Below, one piece after another: positions 45,579-58,000 of a stretch of 64,000 nt of DNA (positions are counted from its first letter, which is position 1; every line of letters begins with the position of its first letter). This DNA is from Antedon mediterranea (lineage: Eukaryota > Echinodermata > Crinoidea > Comatulida > Antedonidae). The stretch covers positions 40,411,795 to 40,475,794 of the forward strand of contig NC_092670.1 of assembly GCF_964355755.1 (NCBI RefSeq), given 5' to 3'. The notes under the pieces are model-generated. The model searched no databases, was not told the DNA's origin, and was given only the letters and a program-made list of their open reading frames with translations. The position numbers and the translations under genes are program-made.

Positions 45579-47248
45579 CTGAAACTAGCATCGTATAGCT
45601 ACAATAACTATGATTTTTGCTAGTCTTTTTGTGCATTTTGTGATTGCCGTTTCATTTTTTATGTACTAGTGCGAAATTTGTAGAGATAACATTAGCTGGT
45701 CTAATGGTCTTATTAGCCGTCCATTTGTATTCATAGGTATGACATGCCATGTGTGCCAAAATGTATTCATAACATTCCAAATAAAGATTTTTAAAAATTT
45801 GTAAATAATTTGTGGTTTGTTTTTTTTATCCCTACTAACGAAGCTTGTTTGTTGTTTCTTGTCCAATTGTGTATTTATTTGAATAAATGCCCCAGGGTGT
45901 TTATTGTTCAGGAGTGTTTTAAACAAGGCGTTTATTTTTTTTAGCCTAATATGGTAACATGTATAATCAAATATTACTCCTAGATAAGAAAAAATACAGC
46001 ACAATTAATATTGAGAAGTGATAAAAAAACAGTAAAAGTCAATTTGTAGATCAATCAATGAATTCTACTACAAATAGAAATGGTTATAAACCAATATTGT
46101 GTATATATGCATGTGATGGGGCATTTATTTGCGGAAATAAAAACAAACACAAGACAAATTTGCTATGCTTTGTTTTTAATTAGCATAATTACAACAATAA
46201 ACTTGATCAGTATCAAGAAAATAGAAATTAAAGCTATGAAATAAAATGATTGAATAACATCCATAGAAAACGAAAAATATTAAAATGACCAACAATACTT
46301 TGATTGCACCTACTACAGTATGTAGTAAATAAGGACTACAATTTGACATAGCCTCCTGGGGTGGATTGCTATAAAACAGTACCACTTACAGGTTAGACCA
46401 CGGTATAGCAATGGTCTATAATAAAGACTACTTTCTACGTCATGAATTATGGCCGACTAAGCACTAAGACTGTTTATAGACTGTTCATAGACATTTGCCC
46501 CTGAATAAACCTATTAAATACCACTGTCATAACATCAACAGTAACTACCTTAAAACCAGAAAGTGACAATCATACTGTACCCTTTTAATGGTGCTCACTA
46601 AGCCACATGGTTGCTAGTGATCATTTACTCAAGGAAAATTGTTCTAATCTAAATGCTGCTACGATGTAAAAGAAAAGTCCATGTGCAAATTGATTTCCTT
46701 GAGGACCTACAGATGTTTACATCATCACACCTGTTCCAGTCTGGCGTTGGTAAATCAAACAGCAATATTTCATTGCGCCACGTGACAAAACAATGACGTT
46801 TGGTGTGATCTGCCGGCGCCGGACCAGAACCGTGCCGAAACAGGTGACCATTAATACTAGCCTTGCACAACCAGGTACAAATGTTGAATTTCAATTTTAC
46901 AGTATATAAAGCAGAACATAAATTTATTACTAGTTTATTAATTAATGTCAATTTTGAATTTATATTCCATATATTACAAATTCAAATATAAAGTGTATTA
47001 GCAAATATGATTCACTATAGTACCTACAGACAAGCAAAAACAGCAATTTGATTGGTGGATTGTATATTCAATATGTATATTTGCTGCTCATTTCTATAAA
47101 TTGTTTTCAAAATACTTTCTTTCTTTCCTACGGCTACTCATGCATTTGAACATTACACATGATGACACATTGTACAACAAAATGACACACCACACCAAAA
47201 CCTAATATGTTAGGGAAGAGCAAAAAGAGCCTAAATTTTAAAATCCTG

Positions 47249-47380
47249 TACAGTCAACTTTCCCAATACCAGACTCTCTGAAAATCAGACTTTTCTAAGT
47301 CTAAAAGTTCACAAAAACCAGAAAACCAGGCAAATTAGACCAGCCCACAGGTGCCCGGTTATGGAAGAGTCGATTGTACC
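47249..47380. mobile_element. Fourth inverted-repeat family, copy 2
   Basis: Left TACAGTCAACTTTCCCAATA, right GGAAGAGTCGATTGTA. The centre is diverged from copy 1. Confidence 0.65.
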
Positions 47381-47932
47381 GCGCATTCAAATAGTTTAAC
47401 ATTTGTTGGATCTTCTTATCTGTAAGTAAACTAATAAGGATTTGTTTACTAACCAGATGATACTTAATATACATTGTACTTATTTCCAAAATACTGAAAT
47501 ATTGTTGATTTGCATTCTTCCTTATTTGGATCTCTAACAAGAGCCTGCAGTAATTCTGATTTATAAATATGTAGACGTAAATTTAACGGTAGCAATTGTT
47601 CGCCCATCATTCTGAGCGATCACAGCGAAATCATTCATCAATTATCGATTAAATTTCACAAGACATTTCATTCCTTCTTGATACATTCCTTCTGCATTGA
47701 TATCAACAAAGCACTTTGTAAAACACCAGACATGTAATGACCTAATGTGAATACTTACATAATGCCCAGTCGGAAAAAACACAATGCAACAAAAACAAAT
47801 TCTATCTTTGCATCAACCGACCGAACATGACACAAAAGTTGTTATCAGGTGGTAGAATGAACGAATGAAATTGCTGACAGTGAATCCCGTTCTCTCTTGC
47901 GCATGTCTCACCAAAAAACGTGTTCACTTAGA

Positions 47933-50900
47933 TTAATTACCCTGCTCGCCATCTTCGTCTCCATCTAAGTTATCGCTTGTCCACAACTAACAAACAAAAA
48001 TTAAATTTATAAATTATATATCTCTATAATGCTTTCTAACTTTTACAAGCATATTAAGTTTATAAATATGTCTGTTAGCTGTTGATTTAAAGGTTACTAC
48101 AGTGGTTTCCACTAAGAGTACAGAATGTAGCTTGGGTAGTGCTGGGTGTGTGCGGTGTTGAAATTAGGCGGAGTGTACGACCTTAAAATAAGCTTGGATA
48201 GTGGGTGAGAAATACCGGTTTACATAAACAGAGATTTCTGGAGTGAAGATCTTAAAATAAGCTTGGATAGTGGGTGAGAACTACCGGTTTACATAAACAG
48301 AGATTTCTGGAGTAAAGATCTTAAAATAAAATTAAGTAGTAAAAACTCTGCCAAGCAAAATCATTGGCACGCTGCAGTGTGTATCAACTTACTGTTAAGT
48401 TATCTCTCAGCAGTTGCATGATTAGTGTGCTGTCCTTAAACCCATCGTCTTTCGCCACGTCCAGATCTGATATTGCTTCGTCAAAAGCCTATAAATAAAC
48501 AAGCATCATTTTCATTACAATTCCCTACATGTATGCATTATCTATCAACTTTCATGGGTTTTTCCAAAATAGCAATCAGTAAGTAGAGTTTACTGATTTT
48601 ATTGACTTTTCTTAGTATCATGTCAAAATGATTCTACTGCAGTAACTACATTTTTTGTTACTGCAGTAACTTCAATTTAGTTGGTTTAAATTTAGAGGTG
48701 TGAACATAATGATCAAAAAAGCTTGATAAATTAAACAGTAAACAAAATGTAGTAATCTACAATAGAATTACATTGTGTGTACTGGCGCAAATGTTACTTA
48801 ATACAATATTTAATTGAGGATTGAAACGTACAGATTTAGCTAGGGAACAAGCCTTCTCTGGGTCATTCAGTATTTCATAGTAGAAAACGGAGTAATTGAG
48901 AGCAAGGCCAAGTCTGATTGGATGAGTGGTATCCATGTCCTTGCTATGTTTAGTGGCCTTCGTATATGCTTCTTTTGATTCGCTCACACTTTCTAAAAAG
49001 CAAAATAAACAAACAGCATTATACTAACTTCCTTTGTAATCAGTCTGACGAATTACCCATCAAACCACACTGAACCCCATCAGACCAAACCTAAGCTCAA
49101 TGAACCACAATGGTGGCTGGTATTATTAGGGGTGATTCATTAGGGTTTGGTGTGGTTCAATGGGGTAATTCGTCAGACCATTTGCAATAGATACAAAAAG
49201 AACCTAGACTTGTACTGCAGGCTTTCAGAAGGTAATACAGTGAACTCTCCCAATAACAGACACCTTTGGGCTGGCCAAATATGTCTGGTTTTCAAAAAAG
49301 TATGGTGTTTGTTTGTTTGTTTGTTTTTTATCTTTATACTGGGTGACCTCTTCAGTCAAAGACTGATCTCCCAGCGGGCCCAGTTGGTGATCAGTGGCTG
49401 TGATGTACTAATACACCGGGGTAACCCCCTACTCGTCTCGAAAGATGTACTAGGTTCTTTAAAGTGCACACGAGCAAGTTGTGTACACTGGACCTACGGT
49501 TTATAGTCCTTATCCGAGAAGACTCGTTCTACCACCAGAACCATGTTTTGAATGATAAAAAGAAATTTGGGACTTTTTGGTCCCCAAGAAAAGTCTGATA
49601 TTGAGATCGTTTCTGGTATTGGGAGAGTTAACTGTATCATGCTTGTTTCCTTACAGGAACTACAGAAGAACTGTATTAGCACAGTAGTATAATAGACATT
49701 ACAGTATTCATTCAATCTTTTATTTTAGAATCTCTGGTCCATATAAAGTAAAATTGAATTAAAAATAAGCAAGACTGTACTAACAATTACTACTTGGGTT
49801 CCCTATAATATATTTATGATATGATGGTAAAAATAAATTCAGGCCTACCACCAAAATAAAAAATTCTTTTATATAATAATAATTTATAAGATTTTTTATG
49901 TTTATAGGTAGAAAATAAGTATATTACTTGATTTATCTTCTCCTGTTGCTACTTCGGCAAGATAGCGGTGGTAGTCTCCCTTCATTTTAAGATAAAACAC
50001 TGTACTTTCAACTTCATTATTCTCAGCTTCATTATTCTTCAATTTATCTTTCTCAATGTCTAATAACTTGTCAAGTAATTCCTGCCAAGGATACAAACAA
50101 ATCAAATTAACTTTATTTAACTTTGAAAAGAACAGAAGTGTAGCATACATTTATTAAAGACGCATCATGAGATGATTGGGCAAATGCATGAGATGATTGG
50201 GCAAACGCACAAGATGATCGGGCAAACGCACGAGATGATCGGGCAAACGCACAAGATGATTGGGCAAACGCATTATGAGACGATCGGGAAACTGCACGAG
50301 ATGATTGGGCAAACACACAAGATGATTGGGCAAACGCACAAGACAATCGGGCAAACACACAAGACGATCGGGCAAACGCATTATGAGACGATCGGGCAAC
50401 TGCACGAGACGATTGGGCAAACACACAAGATGATTGGGCAAACGCACAAGACAATCGGGCAAACACACAAGACGATCGGGCAAACGCACAAGACGATCAG
50501 GGAAACGCACAAGACGATCGGGCAAACGCACAAGACGATCGGGCAAACACACAAGACGATCGGGCAAACACACAAGACGATCGGGCAAATGCATGAAACA
50601 ATCGGGGAAACGTATGAAACAATCGGGGAAACGCATAAAAAAATCGGGGAAACGCATGAAAAAATCGGGGGAAATGCACAAGACGATTGGGCAAATACAT
50701 CATGAGACGATCTGGCAAACGCACAAGATGATCGGGCAAACGCACAACACAATCGGGCAAACATACAAGACGATCGGGCAAAGCACAAGATGATCGGGCA
50801 AACGCACGAGAAGATTAGGCAAATGCACGAGATGATCGGGGAAAACGCACAAGATTATCGGGCAAATGCACGAGATGATCGGGCAAACGCACGAGACAAT

Positions 50901-51438
50901 CGGGCAAATGCACGAGATGATCGGGGAAAACGCACGAGATGATCGGGGAAAACGCACGAGACGATCGGGTAAACACACAAAACGATCGGTCTTGTATCCT
51001 GTCTGTCTGTATGTAGGCAAGCTATAATATATAGGCTAGGCCTCCTAGATTATTATTATTATTAGGCCCAGGCCTAGCATAGCAGTAGCTAGCTAGGCTA
51101 GGCCCTCATGATTATGTTCTTACCAAAACTTCATTACAGATTAGTTTTAATTCCTGTTCAACCTTTTCCTTATACTCTTGAGTCTTTTTCCTTTTCCCTT
51201 CATTTTCCATTACATCTGATTTTCCTTCGATGCTCGATATTACACGCCATGATGATCGCCTTGCTCCAACAACATTTTTGTAAGCAACAGACAGCAGGTT
51301 GCGTTCGTCGTTCGATAAGCTAATATTCTTTTCAGAGTTTTCATCAACAACTAACTTCATAGCGTGGGACATATCATCGTATCGCTCAGCCTGTTCAGCT
51401 ATTTTAGCTTTCTCAACTTGAACCTTCATCGACGACAT
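47933..51438 (-). CDS. ywhaz: 14-3-3 protein, beta/zeta-type
   Basis: Five coding exons on the minus strand: 51438-51124, 50081-49928, 48992-48832, 48488-48393 and 47986-47933, giving 259 aa, all phases consistent. It shows the family signatures [20 protein letters not shown] and YKDS-like [20 protein letters not shown]. The phosphopeptide pocket residues equivalent to zeta Lys49, Arg56, Arg127, Tyr128 and Asn173 are present as Lys54, Arg61, Arg144, Tyr145 and Asn189. It is about 14 residues longer than human zeta: extra residues sit in the first inter-helix loop ([10 protein letters not shown]) and in a charged stretch after helix D ([13 protein letters not shown]). The tail ends [10 protein letters not shown]. 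Family role: dimeric cytosolic binding of phospho-Ser/Thr partners. Paralogue naming (beta, zeta) is not secure for an invertebrate. A second Met at residue 4 is an alternative start. Confidence 0.95.
48182..48325. repeat. 69-bp tandem duplication (14-3-3 intron 4)
   Basis: Two copies start at 48182 and 48251 with CTTAAAATAAGCTTGGATAG and continue to TTCTGGAGT. They lie between exons 4 and 5. Confidence 0.92.
49043..49178. mobile_element. Short inverted-repeat element, GTCTGACGAATTACCC ends (14-3-3 intron 2)
   Basis: GTCTGACGAATTACCC at the left is matched by GGGTAATTCGTCAGAC at the right, and the pairing continues inward with few mismatches for about 50 bp. About 136 bp, no ORF. Only one copy was seen in the window. 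Confidence 0.75.
49231..49637. mobile_element. Fourth inverted-repeat family, copy 3, interrupted by another sequence
   Basis: Left ACAGTGAACTCTCCCAATAA and right TATTGGGAGAGTTAACTGTA match the family, but about 280 bp of unrelated sequence lies between the halves from about 49307 to 49590. That insert starts with a (GTTT)n run and contains GATCTCCCAGCGGGCCCAG, AAAGTGCACACGAGC and TACGGTTTATAGTCCTTATC. Confidence 0.7.
50161..50990. repeat. 21-bp minisatellite, about 39 units (14-3-3 intron 1)
   Basis: The unit is near GACGATCGGGCAAACGCACAA. Substitutions and small indels are frequent, and some runs shift phase. As 21 is a multiple of three, several frames on both strands are open for 100-177 codons with seven-residue periodicity such as KTIGQTH. 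The first unit starts about 80 bp upstream of the exon 2 boundary. Confidence 0.95.
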
Positions 51439-51856
51439 TTTGTTACTTCAATTATGCAGGGCGTTATTCACAGACAAACCCACTACTTTTACAGTTTCGG
51501 GTGCCGGGCTGAGGGTTCGTCTCTTTCTCACGATCCGATCTCGATAGGTTGGAAAAGATGGCGGCAAATAAACGGAGAGAGGAGCGGAGGCGAGAGTGGG
51601 ACTGATTACTCATTGTTGATAAGCAATATCAATACGCTGTGGAAATCAGGAGGAGGAAATATTAAATATTAAATTGATATTATATTATATTTTTAATATT
51701 TGGTTATTTAATAAATCTGTATTAAGAACTACATTTGTTCATTAAACTGTTCGATTTATTACAGAATAATTAAAAGCCTTGATTATCACTGCAGTGCTGT
51801 AATGTGTGAAGGATTTCATTCTCAGTTGTAAAACAGCAAAGTGAATCGACGGCAAA

Positions 51857-54575
51857 ATGACGTCAAACGTTACCTACCGAGATGTTGTCATCGTGAGTAA
51901 TGAGCTATATGATGTCACCTCTTTGGAATGTGGTTTTCGTCAATTCTTTAGAGAGGGAGACAGACATGTATCATTGATAAAATTAATATGTACTGTACTA
52001 CGTTGATATCAAAAGTTTGCAGTACACCAAGTATATAGTTCTGAAAATAACTGTTGAGTTTCTCGACGTTTCGATCGTCCTCATGAGTGAGAATGCAGAA
52101 AGTCCAAGAAACTTAGATAGAATATAAGTGGAGTGGAAAGGGTGGGACTGGTGTGAAAGCCAGAAACAGTGAAAGTTCACACAGTGGGAGGGATTGACTA
52201 TAGCTAATAGCAGAGCATTGTTTCTCATGAACAATAGTGAATGAAAACTTGCTATAGAAGAACATTGTTTCTGGTAGGTGTGAAAAGCAGGGTGAGACAA
52301 GCTAAAAACAATAGCATTGTCTCAAAGTTGGGTGTGGACTGACCAAACAAGGCCATGTTGTGATTACGCAATACAGCACTTTGCGTCGATACGTCACTGC
52401 GAAGAACCACGCAAAGCTTATAAGAATAATAATAATAATAAGCTTTATTTAATCACGGAACTGAAAGTTGTTTTTTTTTTCGTGCTCAAAGGAAAACACC
52501 AACAAAAATAAAAAGACCCTAATTACTATCAAAGCAGATAATAAAACAATTACAATGAAATAAAATGAAACAAGGATACACTAATGCTTGGTTCCCACTA
52601 GAACGTAACGCAAGGACGTAAACGCAACGCAAAGCGTGATAACCAATGACAAGCGAAGTTAGAGACAGTATCATCACAAGCGAATAAGCCATCGCTTGTG
52701 ATTGGGCAATTCACTTGCGTTGCGTTACGTTCCTTGTGTTGCGTCGCTAGTGGGAACCACGCTTTGCGGCAATCACAAGCTAATAAGCCACAAGCGATTG
52801 CTTGTGATTGGTCAATTCACTTGCGTTGCGTTACGTCCTTGCGTTGCGTCGCTAGTGGGAACCACGCTTTTACTAACTATAAAATTAAATAATACACTAC
52901 ATTTAAATAAAGCTACATGAAATTAGCAGTTAACAGTTTCTTAAAAAGAGAGACAGTGTTCACATTAGAACGTAACGCAAGGACGTAAACGCAACGCAAG
53001 CGTTTTAACCAATGACAAGCGAAGTTACGTTTACGCCCTTGCGTTACGTTTACGCCCTTGCGTTACGTTTACGCCCTTGCGTTACGTTCTAGTGGGAACC
53101 AAGCTTGAACAAACAAATTGTAGGAACAATTTCTCAGATGAACTTTTCGTCGACATTACTTTTGCAAACTATAATTAGTTTGCAAAAGTAATCTCAAAAA
53201 GTCCATCTGGAAAAAAAGCCCACCCAAGTGTACTTTAAAAACTGGTTTTTATTAGTCTATTTAATAAAGCTTGGTTCCCATTAGCGACGCAACGTAACGC
53301 AATCTACGCAACGTAAGAACATTCCCCTTCCAATAATTGTGTTCCCCCCCCGCCCCCCGCCTGCTTGAAATCAAACCTGTGATGTTTGCTGCTGCAGCAC
53401 TGGTTGCATCGTCGGTTGCCACTCTAGTGGGAACCACGCTTTATGGAAAATGAATTCCGACCATACAAACTTTGTTTCTGATTTTTAAAAAAGGTCTACT
53501 TGCCTTTAGGCCTAACATTTTCAACCCTCTAAATATTCTCCTTCAAAAAACAATATTCATTTTCCATTTAAAAAAAAACAAATATATCTGTGAGGTTCGA
53601 AACCAATCTAGAGGAAATATCTCAAAACAGAGCATAATTACCGTTACGCCGCAAAGTAAATGACTGAATAGCTGATTATAGTCTATACGTGCTTCATATA
53701 CGTAATTCATCATTACGTCATAATATGCATATTAACCTTGTCAACATCAATACGACCGGTTAGCTCAGTCGACTGAGCGTCGTGTGAATACACGAATGTC
53801 GTGGGTCGATTTCCTGCTGGTTTCGGAACGTTCCGTGGTGGAATAGAGTAAAGCTATGCAAGCTACTGTGTTTGGGGTTCACAGAGTTATACGTCCCCTT
53901 TCCACCACAGATCATGAGACAGCACCAGCAATGCATCTGACGATGATGTGGTGGTGTAACGACCCCAAGACTGTGGTAGGGCCTTGTGCTGAGGCAAGGA
54001 GGGCACACTATAGCATCTTTATTTTTCTGAGGCTTTCGCCACATGTATTTTTGTTTGATGTGTACATTTTATGTTTAGCATTTTTTTAACCATTTTTGAC
54101 TTGAAATGTTGGCTTTTTTATGTTAAATGATATACAGATCAGTGAATTGAGCTTGTTTTAGAAAAAGCGTTTGTATGATTTGTCAATTTTTTATATTTTT
54201 TATATTTTGTTCCATGGTTGGGAACTTCTGTTCCTCAGGTTGTTGGAATGTTTTTGTGCAAATAAATTTATCATTTACATTTATGTTGAATTATGCAAAT
54301 TCTATTAATCTACTCTTTTGAGTTGATTATTACCAAACAAAAAATAGATTGAATAATCTGCACTATTTTAATTATACATTTTCAACTCCCCCTCTCCTTT
54401 ATTATAATTTATATTAAAAACTGCAAAATGGCCTGTTCAATATCACTTTTATGTTTTGTTTTGAAAATACACTTTTAATAGAGTAAAATAAATGAACTTT
54501 TTAATTTTATAGGTCAGCCGTCAAAATAAGCTTTTTGCCGCACATGTTCTATATGATGACACAACAGTGACATAA
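51857..54575 (+). CDS. Candidate tiny two-exon gene (weak)
   Basis: An ATG at 51857 with a good context (GGCAAAATGA) opens 12 codons (MTSNVTYRDVVI) ending at a strong donor GTGAGT (51893). An acceptor at 54512 would join in phase 0 to 54513-54575, adding VSRQNKLFAAHVLYDDTTVT and a stop, for 32 aa. I do not recognise the product. Support is limited to splice-site quality and start context. The first exon sits about 420 bp upstream of the divergent 14-3-3 start, so it could be the true start of a divergent gene whose later exons I have not identified, or simply chance. Confidence 0.2.
52586..52871. mobile_element. GGTTCCCACTAG element with duplicated right half
   Basis: It starts GCTTGGTTCCCACTAG. 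The right half (CACTTGCGTTGCGTTACGT to CTAGTGGGAACCACGCTTT) occurs twice, ending at 52763 and 52871. Confidence 0.8.
52950..53106. mobile_element. GGTTCCCACTAG element with internal 18-bp triplication
   Basis: It contains three tandem copies of CGTTTACGCCCTTGCGTTA before the right end TTCTAGTGGGAACCAAGCTT. The left terminus is degraded (AGTGTTCACATTAGAACG). Confidence 0.8.
53277..53442. mobile_element. GGTTCCCACTAG-type element, diverged copy
   Basis: Ends AAGCTTGGTTCCCATTAG and CTAGTGGGAACCACGCTTT. The interior includes a C-rich run at 53346-53361. Confidence 0.75.
53755..54040 (+). mobile_element. tRNA-derived SINE-like element
   Basis: Positions 53755-53821 can fold like a tRNA: acceptor arms ACCGG and CTGGT, a D stem GCTC/GAGC around AGTCGACT, a box A match TAGCTCAGTCG and a weaker box B match GGGTCGATTTCC. 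A body continues to about 54040 and then becomes AT-rich. A degenerate tRNA pseudogene or SINE is more likely than a working tRNA because box B is off consensus. Confidence 0.5.
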
Positions 54576-55002
54576 AACAAGGTCAACAGCCATAAAATAA
54601 GTCGGTGCTCTCAGAAAAAAATTAACTTTCAAAAAGTAATGTACTTTAAAAACTTTTCTGTACATCAAAACAGTTCAAAAAGTAAAGAAAAGCGATAAAA
54701 CGCATAGTGATACCGGACCGACAGAGAGACCGACCGACCGACATAGTGAACTATAGAGTCGCGTCCACACGCGACTCTAAAAAGTTTCAAAAGATGATGA
54801 TGACCTTTTCACTAAACTTTGTTTTGTGACATGACCTTTGTATGTAGGCCCTATACACATCATCCACCACCCGTCCGCCGTACCGTGCGCGTGTACCAAC
54901 ACACCACCACCGCGAGAGCAAAACAACTGCCCGATAACTAGGCTAGTCTAGCTCCACCAAAGATGACTGTTTTCATCTAAATGCTCGTTCTTTCATAACA
55001 TA

Positions 55003-58000
55003 ATGCATTTTTCAATACCGGATACCGAGGAATTTACATCAGAAAATGGTTCTACATACACGGTAAATGTTTAGAATATGCTTTGTTATCAACAATACAC
55101 AGATTTTAATATCAAGTAGCCTAGGGGCCTAGCTAGGCTAGGCCTATATGCTCATTCATAGCATTTGTCAAAATACTGGCTCGAATGGTTGTCGCGGTCT
55201 GGTCGCATTGGGACAGCCACGTCGTATTATTGGGGTTCAATTTCACTAGGCCTAGTATTAGCTGGCCTAGCCCTGTAGCTCTGTTTTTGTTACCCTATAG
55301 GCTATGACATGATAGACACCATGCATAATATAATACAAATAGGCTAGCCACAGTATAGTTATTAATGCCTAGGCCTAGTAGGCCTTGCTTGAAATTGTAT
55401 AATTTATTTTATTTTCTGTAAAATTTGTGTTTCTGAGCATGTGCGGAATGACTTAAAAACTATTAAAATTCTTTTCAAGACTGAAATTTTCTGAAACAGT
55501 CTAGTAATGCACGCAATTGAATGATCCTCTTTACGGAGAGGTGCGTCATACCTTATGAATACAGGTCCTCCTAAATACCAAGACCTACCAAGACCTGTCA
55601 ATTTAAAGTGTTAATTTAACGAAATATGATATATATATATATATAGACTTCTAATAGCATTTCCAACAATAAAACCTCAATTTTACCGCTATATTGACAC
55701 CAAAAATGTTAAATAACCGACAAGCTTTGCGTTGATGCATACGTTGCGTCACAAATGTCCAGATTGCGTCAACTAGTATGGCTCACTGACACTTGACGCA
55801 GCTCTCGTGTCATAGGCCTACTGTGTCGTAGGCCTACATTTAACATTTTTAATTTTTTTTTAATATTTCGTTTAAACACTTTAAATTGACAGGTCTTGGT
55901 AGTTCTTGGTAGGTATTGGTAGGTCTTGGTATTTAGGAGGACCCATGAATACCATGTCGCACCCCTTTTTGATGCATTGTGACCATGTTGTTCATGATAT
56001 GGTGGGTGTAAGGTGACGGACATTGACACACCATCCGGCATTCTTCATCAAACTTTTGTTTTCAAACTGTGAATTTGTAATCAAATTACTATAATTAAAT
56101 TAATCTGCTTTCAAATTGAATTTCAGTGCTACCACTTGCACGTGAATGGTGTGGAGCATTCAATGTTGCGTTACAGCCAACTTCATGATTTCAATGAAAA
56201 ATTAAAGAAAGAATTTGGTAGTGAGATCATCAACAACTTTAAATTTCCACCTAAAAAGTTACTTGGACTAAACCAAATCCAAAAAGAGGAAAGAAGAGAG
56301 AAATTAGAACATTACATTCAACTATGTGAGTATAAGTGACACAATGGCTTGATGCAGCAGATAATATCCTTGCTAATAACAGTAACAATGAGTCCTGAGT
56401 TAAAATCTGTACTCATGGTAAAAAACAACACAACTTTTGGAGTTTCTTTTCAATCCTAATTTCCTAATGTGCCCAAATATGGTAGTGATATGCCCAAATA
56501 TGGTAGTGATATGCCCAAATATGGTAGTGATATGCCCAAATATGGTAGTGATATGCTCCAATATGGTAGTGATACATGTCATCATTATGTCCGTATATGA
56601 GCACATCACAGTGTAGACAGACAGACATTGTTTAGACTGACGGATGTGAAATGAAGGCCAATTCCAAATCAATGGAAACAAATTTGACAGACATTAATAA
56701 ATCTTTTGGAATTTCTTTTGTACAGTAAGTCAAGATGCGAGAGTCGCAAATAGTGATGTGTTTAACGGATTTCTTATTAGTGCACAAAAAGAAACGGAGA
56801 AAGGAATACCAGAAAGTGTTGAACTAAACGTGTATCTTATGAATGGTCACAAAATTACAGTAGATATTATGTCAACTGACCAGGCTGAAGATGTTCTTGA
56901 GGTCAGTGATCAGTTTTAATTATCAGATTATTATTATTTCAACAAATATCAATTATTCCAAAAAAAAAAAACATGTGTGGATTAGCAGTTAGAAGCCATA
57001 GTGGCACTGCAGCCTGTTTTTTGTGGTTTGTACTTGTTTAATAAGCTTGGTTCAAGTCCAGTTACAGTCCTAGTGTTTTTCTGACAGCCAATACAGCATC
57101 ACTAACTAAGCCTCTATAAGCTACCGTGGCTCTGTAACATGATGGTATACATATTGTGTACTTGCTTACCAATCCCAGGGTCCTTAGTTCAAATCATGTT
57201 ATACAGCCAATATATAAATTTAATACCACTACCTAAGCCTCATATGAAACTTGGTTTAGGAGGCATGGGTAATTGGTGAGTCGTGTGTTTGCTGTTGGAT
57301 TGTGTAAACATTTAAAAAATAAATATTCTACTTTAAAACATTTAAAAAAAAAGTATCCAATCAAAAGTCTGTGTAAAAAACAATTACATTTACATAATGC
57401 ATCAAACTACATGTAACATTATGATGATAACTGTAACATGTGTTTGTTTAATAGACCATAGCATTTTTGGGAACTAGAGGCAGGTTTAATCCAACAGCAT
57501 ATTGTTATACTATCAATAACTTTGTTGACTCAGTAGGGAGCAAGTCAATACACCATCAGGCAAAGTTTGAGGAAGTGTAGTTAAAACAAACAACATAATA
57601 CCAAGGTTGAATACAAGGGTATATAGTCTGGTTTGTGCAGGTTTTTGGGGGCTTTGCGCTGTAAAATCTGTAATTACCCTAAAAAGTTAAGTTTTTCACC
57701 CAAAAAGACAAACTTATGGCAACTTCAAACAATTTTATAATTTATCTCCTTTAATTGTTTGTTTTGATTGGGATCTTGTCAATTTTAATTGGTTTGAAGG
57801 AGGATTTAGATTGATGTCTGGTTGTTGATTTGAGTTTTTTTTTTGGTGGTATGTGGGTTTGCATCGTCATGAGTACATATTCGCTTCTTAAATGGAAGTT
57901 AAATTAATTGGAATGCAGTCATTTAAAAAAAAAAATTTTCACTAACATAACAATAACATTATAATAAACTGAAAAAATAAATGTACTTTATTTACACAAT

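Larger units (their letters stand above)
43160..47932. other. Convergent intergenic region EYS / 14-3-3
   Basis: No coding exon was seen. It holds the 3' untranslated regions of both genes and several repeats: an inverted-repeat element with CAGTCAACTCTCCCAATACC ends at 43240-43405 and a relative at 47249-47380, the CArG-bearing element at 44549-44689, a nested pair of elements with a 110-bp duplication at 45033-45578, and AT-rich unique sequence. Open frames at 45666-46004 and 46649-46951 on the minus strand lack recognisable domains or splice context. Confidence 0.6.
51439..55002. other. Divergent intergenic region 14-3-3 / SNX17
   Basis: It contains the presumed promoters of both flanking genes. 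A weak two-exon candidate gene is described separately. The rest is mostly repeat: a dispersed repeat with GAGTTTCTCGACGTTTCGATC near 52050 (related to 36690-36720), GGTTCCCACTAG-type elements at 52586-52871, 52950-53106 and 53277-53442, a perfect 16-bp stem hairpin at about 53154-53191 (ATTACTTTTGCAAACT arms), a tRNA-like SINE head at 53755, and a dispersed-repeat-like end with GACCGACCGACCGAC at 54719-54745. Confidence 0.6.

Noticed and set aside
50113-51020. Several long open frames on both strands near 50.1-51.0 kb
   Set aside because: They are products of the 21-bp minisatellite, with heptad-period sequence and no start or splice support.
51558-51605. Short frame MAANKRREERRREWD with a fair start context
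   Set aside because: It stops after 15 codons with no donor before the stop; it is likely untranslated or promoter sequence upstream of 14-3-3.
52000-52300. Minus-strand 100-codon frame
   Set aside because: It overlaps a dispersed repeat (GAGTTTCTCGACGTTTCGATC also near 36700), has no recognisable domain and no splice support.
53856-54089. 77-codon frame on the + strand
   Set aside because: It lies in the body of a tRNA-like SINE and shows no coding features.
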